Origin: Bacteroidales bacterium
Lineage (GTDB): Bacteria; Bacteroidota; Bacteroidia; Bacteroidales; TTA-H9
Direction of reading: 5' to 3'
DNA length: 64,000 bases
Assembly (NCBI GenBank): GCA_030656615.1
Contig: JAUSOY010000022.1
Span: forward strand, 1-64,000
Part shown: positions 18,601 to 26,489 of the stretch, piece by piece
Layout: each line of letters opens with the position of its first letter
Numbering within the stretch: position 1 is the first letter of the stretch
The notes under the pieces: generated by a model
Seen by the model: only the letters and a program-made list of their open reading frames with translations
Databases searched by the model: none
What the model was told of the DNA's origin: nothing
Program-made: the position numbers and the translations under genes

Positions 18601-19420
18601 GCTGGTTACGCCAAATGCCGATAGAATCAGCCCATTGAAGGTAGGAAGCACCAGTTGGAGTAATAATAAGATATTCGGCACCGGTAACATCAGCGTTTTG
18701 TTGTTGCTGAACGCGTGCATCAAAATCAACTTGCTGAATTTGGGTATAATTCAATAATGCATCTTCCAGAATGGGTTCCCAGTGGCGTGAACGTAAACGC
18801 TCTTCGCCAAACTGTCCGTTTCCTCCTTTAAATTCGATTTCAATTTTTACATCACGGTATACTTTCATTTCTTTGGTAACCGGATTATAACTAAAAGGCA
18901 TATAAGCTATCTGAACAACATCAACACCACGTATTTGCATGATGTCTGACATGAGTGCAGGTTCCTCATTAATAAATTCGTTTTTCGAATAAACCTGAGG
19001 GTTTTTTGCATAATACAAGGGAGAAACGTCGTTATCCAATGGAATGCGAGGAGCCGGAGCAATCATCATGTTGCTGAATTTTTCAACACGCGATGATTTC
19101 ACTTTTAGAATAGGGGTTGAGCCCTGTGGAATTGCAATAAAACGACTTACCGAAGGCAGATTAGGGTGTCCTTCGTCGGCAGGGATAAATGCCTCGGGCA
19201 TCATAATGTCTTTCATCGACTCGCCTTGAAGGGTAAAGTCGGTAAATTCAAAATGAGAGAGCGAAAAATTCAGTTCAACACCAGTTGATTTGCTGTTGTC
19301 TATGCTTATTACAGCTTTGCTCCACGAATCAGAGTACGTGTATTTCTGAGCAAATGTCTGGGTGGCAGCTAAAATGAACACTACTGCCATCAAACGGGTT
19401 AGGGTAGAAATCAATTTCAT
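15653..19420 (-). CDS. Gingipain-like C25 cysteine protease with T9SS sorting domain
   Basis: The 1255-residue secreted protein has a signal peptide (about 1-24, TQTFAQ), a gingipain propeptide region (about 25-230) and a C25 catalytic domain with the His at about 490 (RDHGMETGWGEP) and Cys at about 521 (SINCLTGKYN). These align with the gingipain HGSETAW and ACVNGDF sites. A PKD domain (about 727-802), four Ig-like repeats and a type A sorting domain (about 1175-1255, IFPNPTDGS ... KGVYLVQL) follow. It is predicted to be a surface or secreted endopeptidase exported by T9SS. Substrate specificity (Arg, Lys or other) cannot be read from the motifs. It has its own terminator and a likely promoter at 19457. 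Confidence 0.9.
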   Translation of the reverse strand: MKLISTLTRLMAVVFILAATQTFAQKYTYSDSWSKAVISIDNSKSTGVELNFSLSHFEFTDFTLQGESMKDIMMPEAFIPADEGHPNLPSVSRFIAIPQGSTPILKVKSSRVEKFSNMMIAPAPRIPLDNDVSPLYYAKNPQVYSKNEFINEEPALMSDIMQIRGVDVVQIAYMPFSYNPVTKEMKVYRDVKIEIEFKGGNGQFGEERLRSRHWEPILEDALLNYTQIQQVDFDARVQQQQNADVTGAEYLIITPTGASYLQWADSIGIWRNQQGISTIIKTLTDVGGNTTTAIKNYLTTAYNTWTIPPAACLLLGDYGTDATMNVISPIYNNYCVSDNIFGDINNDQLPDIVMARITANNATQLQVMISKGLKYERTPPTSPVFYNKPITALGWQTERWFQICSETIGGYFANVHGKQPTRINEIYSGTPGTIWSTATNTSTVVNYFGPSGLGYIPASPTTLGNWAGGNATMINNAMNQGSFLLQHRDHGMETGWGEPYYTNTNINGLTNTDLTFIMSINCLTGKYNYGSECFTEKFHRYTYGGQNSGALALIGASEVSYSFVNDTYVWGMYDNMWPDFMPAYGSTPGSRGLCPAFGNAAGKYFLQQSSWPYNTSNKEVTYHLFHMHGDAFLKLFSVVPQNLTVSHSPTINIGATTFAVTANAGAIICISRNNQILATATATGSLVNITIPAQVTTGTLLVTVTMQNYRRYKANVTIQNPAGPVPVINFTANQTNVCTGITVNYTDNSTNSPTAWSWSFPGGTPATSNLQNPTVVYSTLGTYDVSLLATNSYGSGYGSTASYINVTTTPSAPAAPTGPSSLCLNPINGNYVTSGSTGATSYTWTLTPASAGVLTPNILNAVVDWSNTFTGTATINVQATNACGVSAPSLNLNVAINTVPTTPSTPTGPAIICQNTGTSDYTTGTVTGASSYTWELSPSNAGTISGNWTQGTVVWSASFSGVAEVKVKATNECGISAFSTAYQTTINPLPTPYNVTGGGSYCAGGNGIEIGLENSQINTTYSLELNGISTGSTIMGSGSAISFGNQSNFGNYSVIGTYSGCVGSMNGSTAVSIMPLPGTPAQPTGPALVQIPEIQSSEYSTTGALTAANYSWSIEPPSAGNIVGNNLTSTVTWDLLFMGNASIKVKAINQCGESELSEAFAVVIENSVGIVQPSNIGFNIFPNPTDGSITITAQTNAGIFKLQIRNSLGALVFDKKISTEGSLNLLLDLHNLDKGVYLVQLQSDNQSYYQRLIIR

Positions 19421-19456
19421 GAATGTGATTTTGATGATGGATATAATCTAGTGAAG

Positions 19457-19464
19457 CAAAATTA
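19457..19464 (-). promoter_or_regulatory. Possible -7 element for the gingipain-like gene
   Basis: The minus strand reads TAATTTTG then CTTC, fitting TAnnTTTG. A TTTG lies 15 bases upstream, closer than usual. The start codon is 37 bases downstream. Confidence 0.4.
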
Positions 19465-19582
19465 TTGATAATCTCCATTCAAATAACAGAATATCATTTT
19501 TTATACGTCGAAAAAGTACTTTATTAATAGTAATTCGATTAAAAAATCTGATTTTCGCCATTTATAAATAACATTTTTAAGG

Positions 19583-20887
19583 ATGCAGCCCGAGATTAGT
19601 GTTTTTTGGTTTCGTCGCGATTTGAGATTCGACGATAATAGTGCTTTGTCCATGGCCTTGAAATCAGGACGAGCAATTCTTCCTGTATTTATTTTTGATT
19701 CTTCTATTTTAGACGATTTACCCCATCCGTTTGATAGACGTGTAATTTATATTCATCAGCGGCTTCAGGAATTACAGAAAATATTATTGCCCTGGGGTTC
19801 GTCGCTTCATGTTTATTATGGTTCACCTCTGGAAGTATGGAAATCGATTCTCGAAAAATTTCATGTGTCTGAAGTTTTTGTGAATGAGGATTATGAACCC
19901 TATGGCATTAAAAGAGATGCCGAGATTAAACAGTTTTTGAGCTCGAATGGAATACCATTTCACGGTTTCTCGGACCATGTTATTTTTCATCCTTCTTCGA
20001 TTTTTAAACGGGATGGCACTCCTTATCGTGTTTTTACGGCCTATAAAAAGGTTTGGCTCGCATCCTTGAAAGATATTCCATCTTATCCTTCCGAAAATCT
20101 TATGGGCGCTTTTTATAAGGATGATTCAGGTACAATTGTATCACCGCAGTCTTTTGGATTTACAATCAAACCAATACGTTTTCCTTTTAAATTGCCCGAT
20201 TTGGATGTTTTGAAAAATTATGCATCCAGCAGAGATTTTCCTGCCATGGATGCTACTTCTCATGTGGGTATTCATTTGCGGTTTGGTTCCATGAGTATAC
20301 GGCAACTCCTCCGACGGGCATTGCCTTATAGTGGGATATACGTGAATGAACTGATATGGAGAGAGTTCTATATGATGATATTGTATCACTTTCCAAGACT
20401 TGTTCATGAATCCTATAATTCTGATTTTCGTTTTATTGAATGGAGTAATGATGAATTTTTATTTGGATTATGGAAAGATGGGCGTACAGGGTATCCTGTG
20501 GTAGATGCCGGAATGCGTCAATTAAAAGAAACGGGATGGATGCATAACCGACTGAGAATGATTACCGCTAGCTTCTTGGTAAAGCACCTTTTAATTGATT
20601 GGAGATGGGGAGAGCAATGGTTTGCTGATAACCTCATCGATTTTGAACTTTCTTCGAATAATGGTGGATGGCAATGGTCGGCAGGTACGGGAACCGACGC
20701 TGTTCCATATTTTAGGGTTTTTTCGCCTACCGCTCAACAAAAACGATTCGACGCTGACTTCACCTTTATTAAAGCTTGGCTACCCGAGTATGATTCCCCG
20801 CTTTATCCAAATCCTGTGGTTCAACATTCCTCCGCTCGTTTAGATGCAATTAACGCATTTAGAGATGCAAAACGCAAAAATGTTTAA
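19583..20887 (+). CDS. phr: Deoxyribodipyrimidine photolyase
   Basis: The 434-residue cryptochrome/photolyase starts with the antenna domain (SVFWFRRDLRFDDNSAL). The FAD-binding domain carries WREFYMMILYHFP, GRTGYPVVDAGMRQL, TGWMHNRLRMITASFLVKHL and the late GWQWSAGTGTDAVPYFRVFSP. These are hallmarks of class I CPD photolyases, which split UV-induced cyclobutane dimers using blue light. A cryptochrome-like role cannot be excluded, but the conserved WQWSAGTGTDA region favours repair. It is divergent from the protease gene and suggests exposure to light. Confidence 0.9.
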   Translation: MQPEISVFWFRRDLRFDDNSALSMALKSGRAILPVFIFDSSILDDLPHPFDRRVIYIHQRLQELQKILLPWGSSLHVYYGSPLEVWKSILEKFHVSEVFVNEDYEPYGIKRDAEIKQFLSSNGIPFHGFSDHVIFHPSSIFKRDGTPYRVFTAYKKVWLASLKDIPSYPSENLMGAFYKDDSGTIVSPQSFGFTIKPIRFPFKLPDLDVLKNYASSRDFPAMDATSHVGIHLRFGSMSIRQLLRRALPYSGIYVNELIWREFYMMILYHFPRLVHESYNSDFRFIEWSNDEFLFGLWKDGRTGYPVVDAGMRQLKETGWMHNRLRMITASFLVKHLLIDWRWGEQWFADNLIDFELSSNNGGWQWSAGTGTDAVPYFRVFSPTAQQKRFDADFTFIKAWLPEYDSPLYPNPVVQHSSARLDAINAFRDAKRKNV

Positions 20888-21047
20888 GGTTTTTATACAA
20901 ATACTAAACAAAACTTAAAATTTGTTGTTTCAAAGTGAATAATGAATAAACAATCAGGCTAAAGTGATTCGTGGAAAAAGCTAGAGCTCGGTGAATTCAA
21001 TGGTAAATCTGAGCGTATTAAAACAGTATTAATTTAGAATAGGATTT

Positions 21048-23438
21048 ATGTATATCAAGCAATTGATTTTGTGGTTTTTATTAATGTTCATTGTTACATT
21101 TTCGATGGCTCAAAAAGGGATCATCAAGGGTAAAGTAAGTGATATCATTACAAATGAACCATTACCATTTACCAATATTGTTATTTATGGAAGCAATTTT
21201 GGTGGCAGTACCGACATAGAAGGAAACTATAGAATAGAAGGAGTGGTACCCGGATATATAAAGTTGCTAGTTAGTCAAGTGGGGTATGAACCCAAACTTA
21301 CAGAGGATTTTTTGGTTACCAATGCCCGTGTGGTATTTGAGAATATTCAATTGAACCCTGTAACGCTTGATTTGGAAGAATTTGTAGTAAAAGCCTCACC
21401 TTTCGAACGCAAAATAGAAAGTCCTTTATCTATGAGGCGGTTGAATATTAGTGAGATCGAAAGAAACCCTGGTGCAAACCGCGATATTTCGAGAGTAATT
21501 CAGGCATTACCAGGTATAGCCTCATCCGTATCATACCGCAATGATATTATTGTCAGAGGTGGTGGTCCGGCCGAAAACAGGTTTTATCTGGACGGTGTTG
21601 AGGTCCCTAATCTTAATCATTTTGCAACTCAGGGAGCTTCGGGTGGGCCTGTCGGTATTATCAATGCAGACTTTCTACGAGAGGTAGAATTTTACAGCGG
21701 AGCTTTTCCGGCTTCTCGTGGTAATGCGTTGAGTTCTGTGCTCGAAATGTATCAGAAAGATGGCAATCCGGAAAAACTGCGGTTCAGGGGTGGAGTGGGT
21801 GCTTCTGACTTTTCGCTAACACTTGATGGTCCTTTGGGTAAAGATGCTAGCATGGTCTTTTCCGTCAGACGTTCATATCTTCAGTTTTTATTTGATGCTA
21901 TTGGTTTGCCGTTTCTACCAACATACAATGATTATCAGTTTAAATACAAGAAGCGGCTGGACGAAAAAAATGAAATAATGCTGATAAGCATTGGCTCTCT
22001 TGACGATTTTGAATTAAATACAGGCATTGAAAACCCGAATGAAGAGCAACGGTATATTCTTGGATATCTGCCGGTAAATACACAATGGAGTTATACCATT
22101 GGCGCCGTTTACAAACATTATCGAAAAAATGGTTTTGATACCTGGGTGATATCCCGAAATATGCTCAGGAATAATTCCTATAAATATCTGGATAATGATG
22201 AAACAGATCCTTCGAAAAAAATGAGTGATTATACATCGGATGAAATCGAGAATAAATTGCGTTATGAGCGGACTTGGATGGTGGATGGTTATAAAGTTCA
22301 ATTTGGTGGTGGTGGTGAATATGCGAAATACACCAATACCAGCTTTTTTAAACGATATATTTCTGATTCGCTTCGTGTAATTAATTATCAGTCAGCTTTT
22401 GATATGATTAAAGCGCATGCATTTATTCAGGCAAGCAAACGACTGTTTTCGGATCGCTTGCTACTATCAACGGGTTTACGAACGGATTTTTCGAATTATT
22501 CGGGTACAATGAACAATCCACTATCTCAGCTATCGCCTCGCTTCTCGGCCTCATATGTTTTAAATAGTTTATTGAGTCTGAATTTTAATTCGGGGTATTA
22601 TTATCAACTACCAGCCTATACCACATTGGGATTTCGTGATAATGATGGACTTATGGTTAATCAGAGCAGGGGCTTAACGTATATAGGTTCAGGTCACGTT
22701 GTGGGTGGTATTGAATTAATTCCGAACGAAAAGTCAAGAATTACTGCTGAAGTTTTTTATAAAACGTATAATAATTATCCATTTTCACTGGCTGATTCTG
22801 TTTCGTTAGCATCTAAAGGAGCTGAATATGGTGCTATTGGAGATGAGGCCGTTGTATCCACAGGAATTGGAAGAGCCTGGGGGTTTGAAATCCTGGGACG
22901 AAGCATTGATTTTGTGGGATTTAATGCCATACTATCCTATACATGGGTACGGTCCGAATTCAAAGATAAAGATGATGCCTTTATTCCATCTTCATGGGAC
23001 AATAAGCACATTATCAATCTAACCGTATCAAGGGGATTTAAGAGGAATTGGGATGTGGGAGTAAAGTGGCGCTTTGTTGGAGGGGCACCTTATACGCCGT
23101 ATGACATTGTTAAATCATCCAATCGTGAAGCCTGGGACGCAAGTGGTAGAGCATATTTGGATTATAATCAGTACAATTCGTTGCGATTGGATAATTTTCA
23201 CCAACTCGATTTACGTATTGATAAAACCTGGTACCTCGATCGCATTACGCTTATGGCGTACATTGACATCAGAAACCTGTATAATTTTAAATCGAAGGAG
23301 CCTGATTATATTACAAATCTGGATTCGGAAGGTCAGCCACAGATAGATCCATTGAATTCCGGTAAGTATGTATTGAGAAGTATTGAAAATACATCGGGAA
23401 TGATACTCCCAACAGTAGGGCTGATGCTGGAGTTTTAG
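21048..23438 (+). CDS. TonB-dependent outer-membrane receptor
   Basis: The 796-residue protein has a signal peptide (about 1-21) and a carboxypeptidase-regulatory-like domain (GIIKGKVSDIITNEPLPFTNI, about 22-110). The plug domain follows (NRDISRVIQALPGIASS, IIVRGGGPAENRFYLDGVEVPNLNHF), then a beta-barrel to the C-terminal LPTVGLMLEF. It imports a ligand across the outer membrane using TonB energy. No SusD partner or substrate-handling genes are adjacent, so the ligand is unknown; it is of the small orphan TonB-receptor type. It has its own 160-base upstream region. Confidence 0.88.
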   Translation: MYIKQLILWFLLMFIVTFSMAQKGIIKGKVSDIITNEPLPFTNIVIYGSNFGGSTDIEGNYRIEGVVPGYIKLLVSQVGYEPKLTEDFLVTNARVVFENIQLNPVTLDLEEFVVKASPFERKIESPLSMRRLNISEIERNPGANRDISRVIQALPGIASSVSYRNDIIVRGGGPAENRFYLDGVEVPNLNHFATQGASGGPVGIINADFLREVEFYSGAFPASRGNALSSVLEMYQKDGNPEKLRFRGGVGASDFSLTLDGPLGKDASMVFSVRRSYLQFLFDAIGLPFLPTYNDYQFKYKKRLDEKNEIMLISIGSLDDFELNTGIENPNEEQRYILGYLPVNTQWSYTIGAVYKHYRKNGFDTWVISRNMLRNNSYKYLDNDETDPSKKMSDYTSDEIENKLRYERTWMVDGYKVQFGGGGEYAKYTNTSFFKRYISDSLRVINYQSAFDMIKAHAFIQASKRLFSDRLLLSTGLRTDFSNYSGTMNNPLSQLSPRFSASYVLNSLLSLNFNSGYYYQLPAYTTLGFRDNDGLMVNQSRGLTYIGSGHVVGGIELIPNEKSRITAEVFYKTYNNYPFSLADSVSLASKGAEYGAIGDEAVVSTGIGRAWGFEILGRSIDFVGFNAILSYTWVRSEFKDKDDAFIPSSWDNKHIINLTVSRGFKRNWDVGVKWRFVGGAPYTPYDIVKSSNREAWDASGRAYLDYNQYNSLRLDNFHQLDLRIDKTWYLDRITLMAYIDIRNLYNFKSKEPDYITNLDSEGQPQIDPLNSGKYVLRSIENTSGMILPTVGLMLEF

Positions 23439-23451
23439 CGCCAGAGTAAGT

Positions 23452-25206
23452 TTACTCAGAACGGGGTGTGCCCATTTTAATGTCCTTCACATTTAATTGA
23501 AGGTTGACTTTATTATTCCATTCATTTTCCTCGATGTGGTAGCAGATGCTAAATGGAGTTCCTTTACAAATGTCTTCGGCAAATTCTCCAAAACCAAAGG
23601 CAATGCCAGAAATGGGAAAACCTGAAACGTGTGGATGAATAACGGAAAGCTTAATGTGATTTTTCCCAACCAGTCGGCTGTATCCAGTATCCATAACCAT
23701 ATCGGTATGAAATACAGGTGCCATATTGCCAGGTCCGAAGGGCGCAAATTGTTTCAAAATATTGAAAAACTTTTGATTGATGTCGGTCAGCATTAATTCC
23801 GAATCAATTTCTATTTCAGGGATAGGAACAATATTTCCAAAATAATTTTTTGCGTAATTTTCGAAGCGTTCTATAAAAACAGGAAGATTTTCCGGTTTCA
23901 ATGACAGGCCGGCTGCATAAGTATGGCCGCCAAAATGCTCAAGTAGGTCTGAACAGGAATCAATGGCATCGTAAATATCAAAATCCTTTATGGAGCGGGC
24001 AGAACCGGTGATAAGTCCATTTGCCTGACAAAATACAATGGTTGGACGGTAATACACTTCAGTTAGCCGGGATGCCACGATGCCGATAACGCCTTTATGC
24101 CATTCAGGCTCATATACCACCGTTGTGCGTTGAGTCTTAATTTCAGGTTGATTATTAAGTGTGCTAATGGCTTGCTGTGTGGTAAAAGCGTCGAGGTTTC
24201 GGCGTTCGTTATTACACGTGTTTATTTGTTCAGCGAATTGCATCGCCTGATTTAAGTTTGGAGTCGTAAGTAATTCAACCGAATTTTTACCACTTTCCAT
24301 CCGGCCGGCTGCATTTATTCGTGGGCCAATAATAAAAACCAAATCGCTGATGGTTAGTTCTTTGTTGAAGTTTCTGTTGGGATTCCCTTCTATTCGTTCA
24401 ATGCCACTGGTCAAAAGTAATGCTTCGAGCCCGGGACGTGGATTCGTGTTCAATAACTTTAGCCCAAAATATGCCATTAATCTGTTTTCTCCAGTAATAA
24501 GGACAATGTCGGAAGCAATACTTACAACAACCATATCCAAAAACAGATATAGTTTATCAAGCGGTAAACCTTTTTTAATCGTATAAGCCTGAATCAGTTT
24601 GAATCCGACTCCACAACCTGATAATTCCTTGTATGGATACGGACAATCAGCACGTTTTGGATCAAGGACGGCAACGGCTCTTGGTATAATATCTCCCGGA
24701 CGATGGTGGTCGGCAATTATAAATTCTATGCCTTTTTCCAGAGCATAATCAATTTTTTCTACCGCCTTAATACCGCAATCAAGAGCAATAATGAGCGTAA
24801 ATCCATTTTCAGCGGCATAATCAATACCTTTATATGAGATGCCATAACCCTCAGAATATCGGTCGGGGATATAATACTCGAGTCGGTCGTAGAAGTCTTT
24901 CAGAAAATCGTATACCAATGCAACAGCGGTCGTTCCATCCACATCATAATCGCCATAAATCATTATTTTTTCGCCTCTTTCAATGGCGATATCAATGCGG
25001 TTTACGGCCTTATCCATATCTTTCATTAAGAATGGATCGTGGAGGTTTTTTAAATTTGGCCGAAAGAAATTGCGCGCCTCATCATAAGTGTTTATACCTC
25101 TTTGTACAAGCAGATTAGCAAGCACAGAACCGATGTTAAGCTCTTTGGCTAAATTATCGGCACAACCACTTGTGTCCGTTTGTTTGAGAATCCACACTTT
25201 ATCCAT
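23452..25206 (-). CDS. recJ: Single-stranded-DNA-specific exonuclease RecJ
   Basis: The protein is 584 residues from the ATG at 25206 (MDKVWILKQ); the longer frame to 25236 adds ten doubtful residues. DHH-family motifs are present: IYGDYDVDGTTA, IALDCGIKA and IIADHHRPG, followed by GPRINAAGRM and the DHHA1-type GHTYAAGLSL. RecJ degrades single-stranded DNA 5' to 3' in recombination and mismatch repair. The length suits RecJ with its C-terminal OB domain. It converges on the TonB receptor gene with a 13-base gap. Confidence 0.94.
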   Translation of the reverse strand: MDKVWILKQTDTSGCADNLAKELNIGSVLANLLVQRGINTYDEARNFFRPNLKNLHDPFLMKDMDKAVNRIDIAIERGEKIMIYGDYDVDGTTAVALVYDFLKDFYDRLEYYIPDRYSEGYGISYKGIDYAAENGFTLIIALDCGIKAVEKIDYALEKGIEFIIADHHRPGDIIPRAVAVLDPKRADCPYPYKELSGCGVGFKLIQAYTIKKGLPLDKLYLFLDMVVVSIASDIVLITGENRLMAYFGLKLLNTNPRPGLEALLLTSGIERIEGNPNRNFNKELTISDLVFIIGPRINAAGRMESGKNSVELLTTPNLNQAMQFAEQINTCNNERRNLDAFTTQQAISTLNNQPEIKTQRTTVVYEPEWHKGVIGIVASRLTEVYYRPTIVFCQANGLITGSARSIKDFDIYDAIDSCSDLLEHFGGHTYAAGLSLKPENLPVFIERFENYAKNYFGNIVPIPEIEIDSELMLTDINQKFFNILKQFAPFGPGNMAPVFHTDMVMDTGYSRLVGKNHIKLSVIHPHVSGFPISGIAFGFGEFAEDICKGTPFSICYHIEENEWNNKVNLQLNVKDIKMGTPRSE

Positions 25207-25332
25207 GCAAGTCAATTGAATCTGTAAAGGTAACAAAACCCTTCTGATGAAAAAACTAATTTGTAAGTGCTGTCGGTAATAATTTTAGGTATTATTACTT
25301 ACACCACTGATTGAGTATAATATGTAAAGCGA

Positions 25333-26484
25333 TTAAAAAACTACGCCTGTAGTAAATTCAATAAAGTCGGCCTGACCAAAGTTGGCTTTAATATGTAAAC
25401 CGAAATACAGATTAAAGATGTTTTTTTCGGGGGCAAATAAGTAATAATTAATACCTAATTTGTTACTGCTGATTGTCTTAAGAAAATCAGTAGAAGCGTA
25501 TAATTTTTTAACCAAAGGATTCCAGAGGTATATACCTGCCTGAGTATCCAATCCTAAATGCCCGATAATAAATTCGTGACCAGCGTATAAAATCATACTG
25601 GAAGAGTTCATGAATGTATTATCCTCAAAGATCTCCTGATGTGTTATAAAGTCGCGAAAAGAAGTGTAGTAATTGCAATCCAATCCGAGATACCAGCGAT
25701 TAATCCGGCCTGAATTTTTATTGATACCAATACCTAAACCATAAACAGGATATTTAATACCATGTGTTGGTTGGGTTGTTGCTCCCATTTCATGCCAGCC
25801 CCCAACCAGCTTAAAATTAGCAAACCAGGCCTCATTCTTTAAAATGGTGTCTGATTGAATTTTATGTCGAATAGCTCCGGGGTTTGAGGTGTAGCGGATG
25901 CCCGTTTCTATAATTGGAATATTCATTCCAACATTTGGTATTTGTGTATGACCATTGGAGTAATGAAATAACCCAAAACCTGCGTTTATGGCCCAAGATT
26001 CATTTAGCTTGTGAACGTATGACAAATGAATACTGCTAAGATTGGTGAAAGCGGAGCCAATAAGGGTATTGTCGGGATTATCCAAATAATGATATGGTTT
26101 TGAAAACCACGCAATCCCTGTCGCGAGTTTGATGAATAGTTGATTTTTTTGCCAATCATTGTATTGAAAAGATATTTGTGGCAAAACCGCTGTCATGTTT
26201 CCAAGAATATCTGAATTTCCGGGTGTTCCAAATATAATTTTTAATCCAGTTTCTGGGAATTTGTAATAATGATGCCAGGGTTTTTCACCATTGGATTTTT
26301 TCATGATTTCAGTGACGGAAAATAATGCCAAACCATGTTCAGGGAAAGTGGGATAGTTTTTAATAATTGTACCACCAGCCACCCCGCTTTGTATAATCCA
26401 GGAAGCTTTGTCCTGGGCAATAAGATCTCCAGGCCATAAACTTATAATATAAATGATAAGTAAAATGAATGATCGGGACAGCAT
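25333..26484 (-). CDS. PagL-like acyloxyacyl hydrolase (lipid A deacylase)
   Basis: The 383-residue protein starts at MLSRSFILLIIYIISLW (26484), a signal peptide; the longer frame to 26523 overlaps the cyclase gene. The PagL active-site motif FHYSNGHTQIPNVGMN is present, with the His-x-Ser pair at about 174 and 176. The remainder looks like an outer-membrane beta-barrel ending in an aromatic (TGVVF). PagL removes the 3-O acyl chain of lipid A. It is much longer than the classic PagL (about 185), as is common in Bacteroidota homologues. It starts five bases after the cyclase stop, so the two are probably cotranscribed. Confidence 0.75.
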   Translation of the reverse strand: MLSRSFILLIIYIISLWPGDLIAQDKASWIIQSGVAGGTIIKNYPTFPEHGLALFSVTEIMKKSNGEKPWHHYYKFPETGLKIIFGTPGNSDILGNMTAVLPQISFQYNDWQKNQLFIKLATGIAWFSKPYHYLDNPDNTLIGSAFTNLSSIHLSYVHKLNESWAINAGFGLFHYSNGHTQIPNVGMNIPIIETGIRYTSNPGAIRHKIQSDTILKNEAWFANFKLVGGWHEMGATTQPTHGIKYPVYGLGIGINKNSGRINRWYLGLDCNYYTSFRDFITHQEIFEDNTFMNSSSMILYAGHEFIIGHLGLDTQAGIYLWNPLVKKLYASTDFLKTISSNKLGINYYLFAPEKNIFNLYFGLHIKANFGQADFIEFTTGVVF

Positions 26485-26489
26485 ATGGG

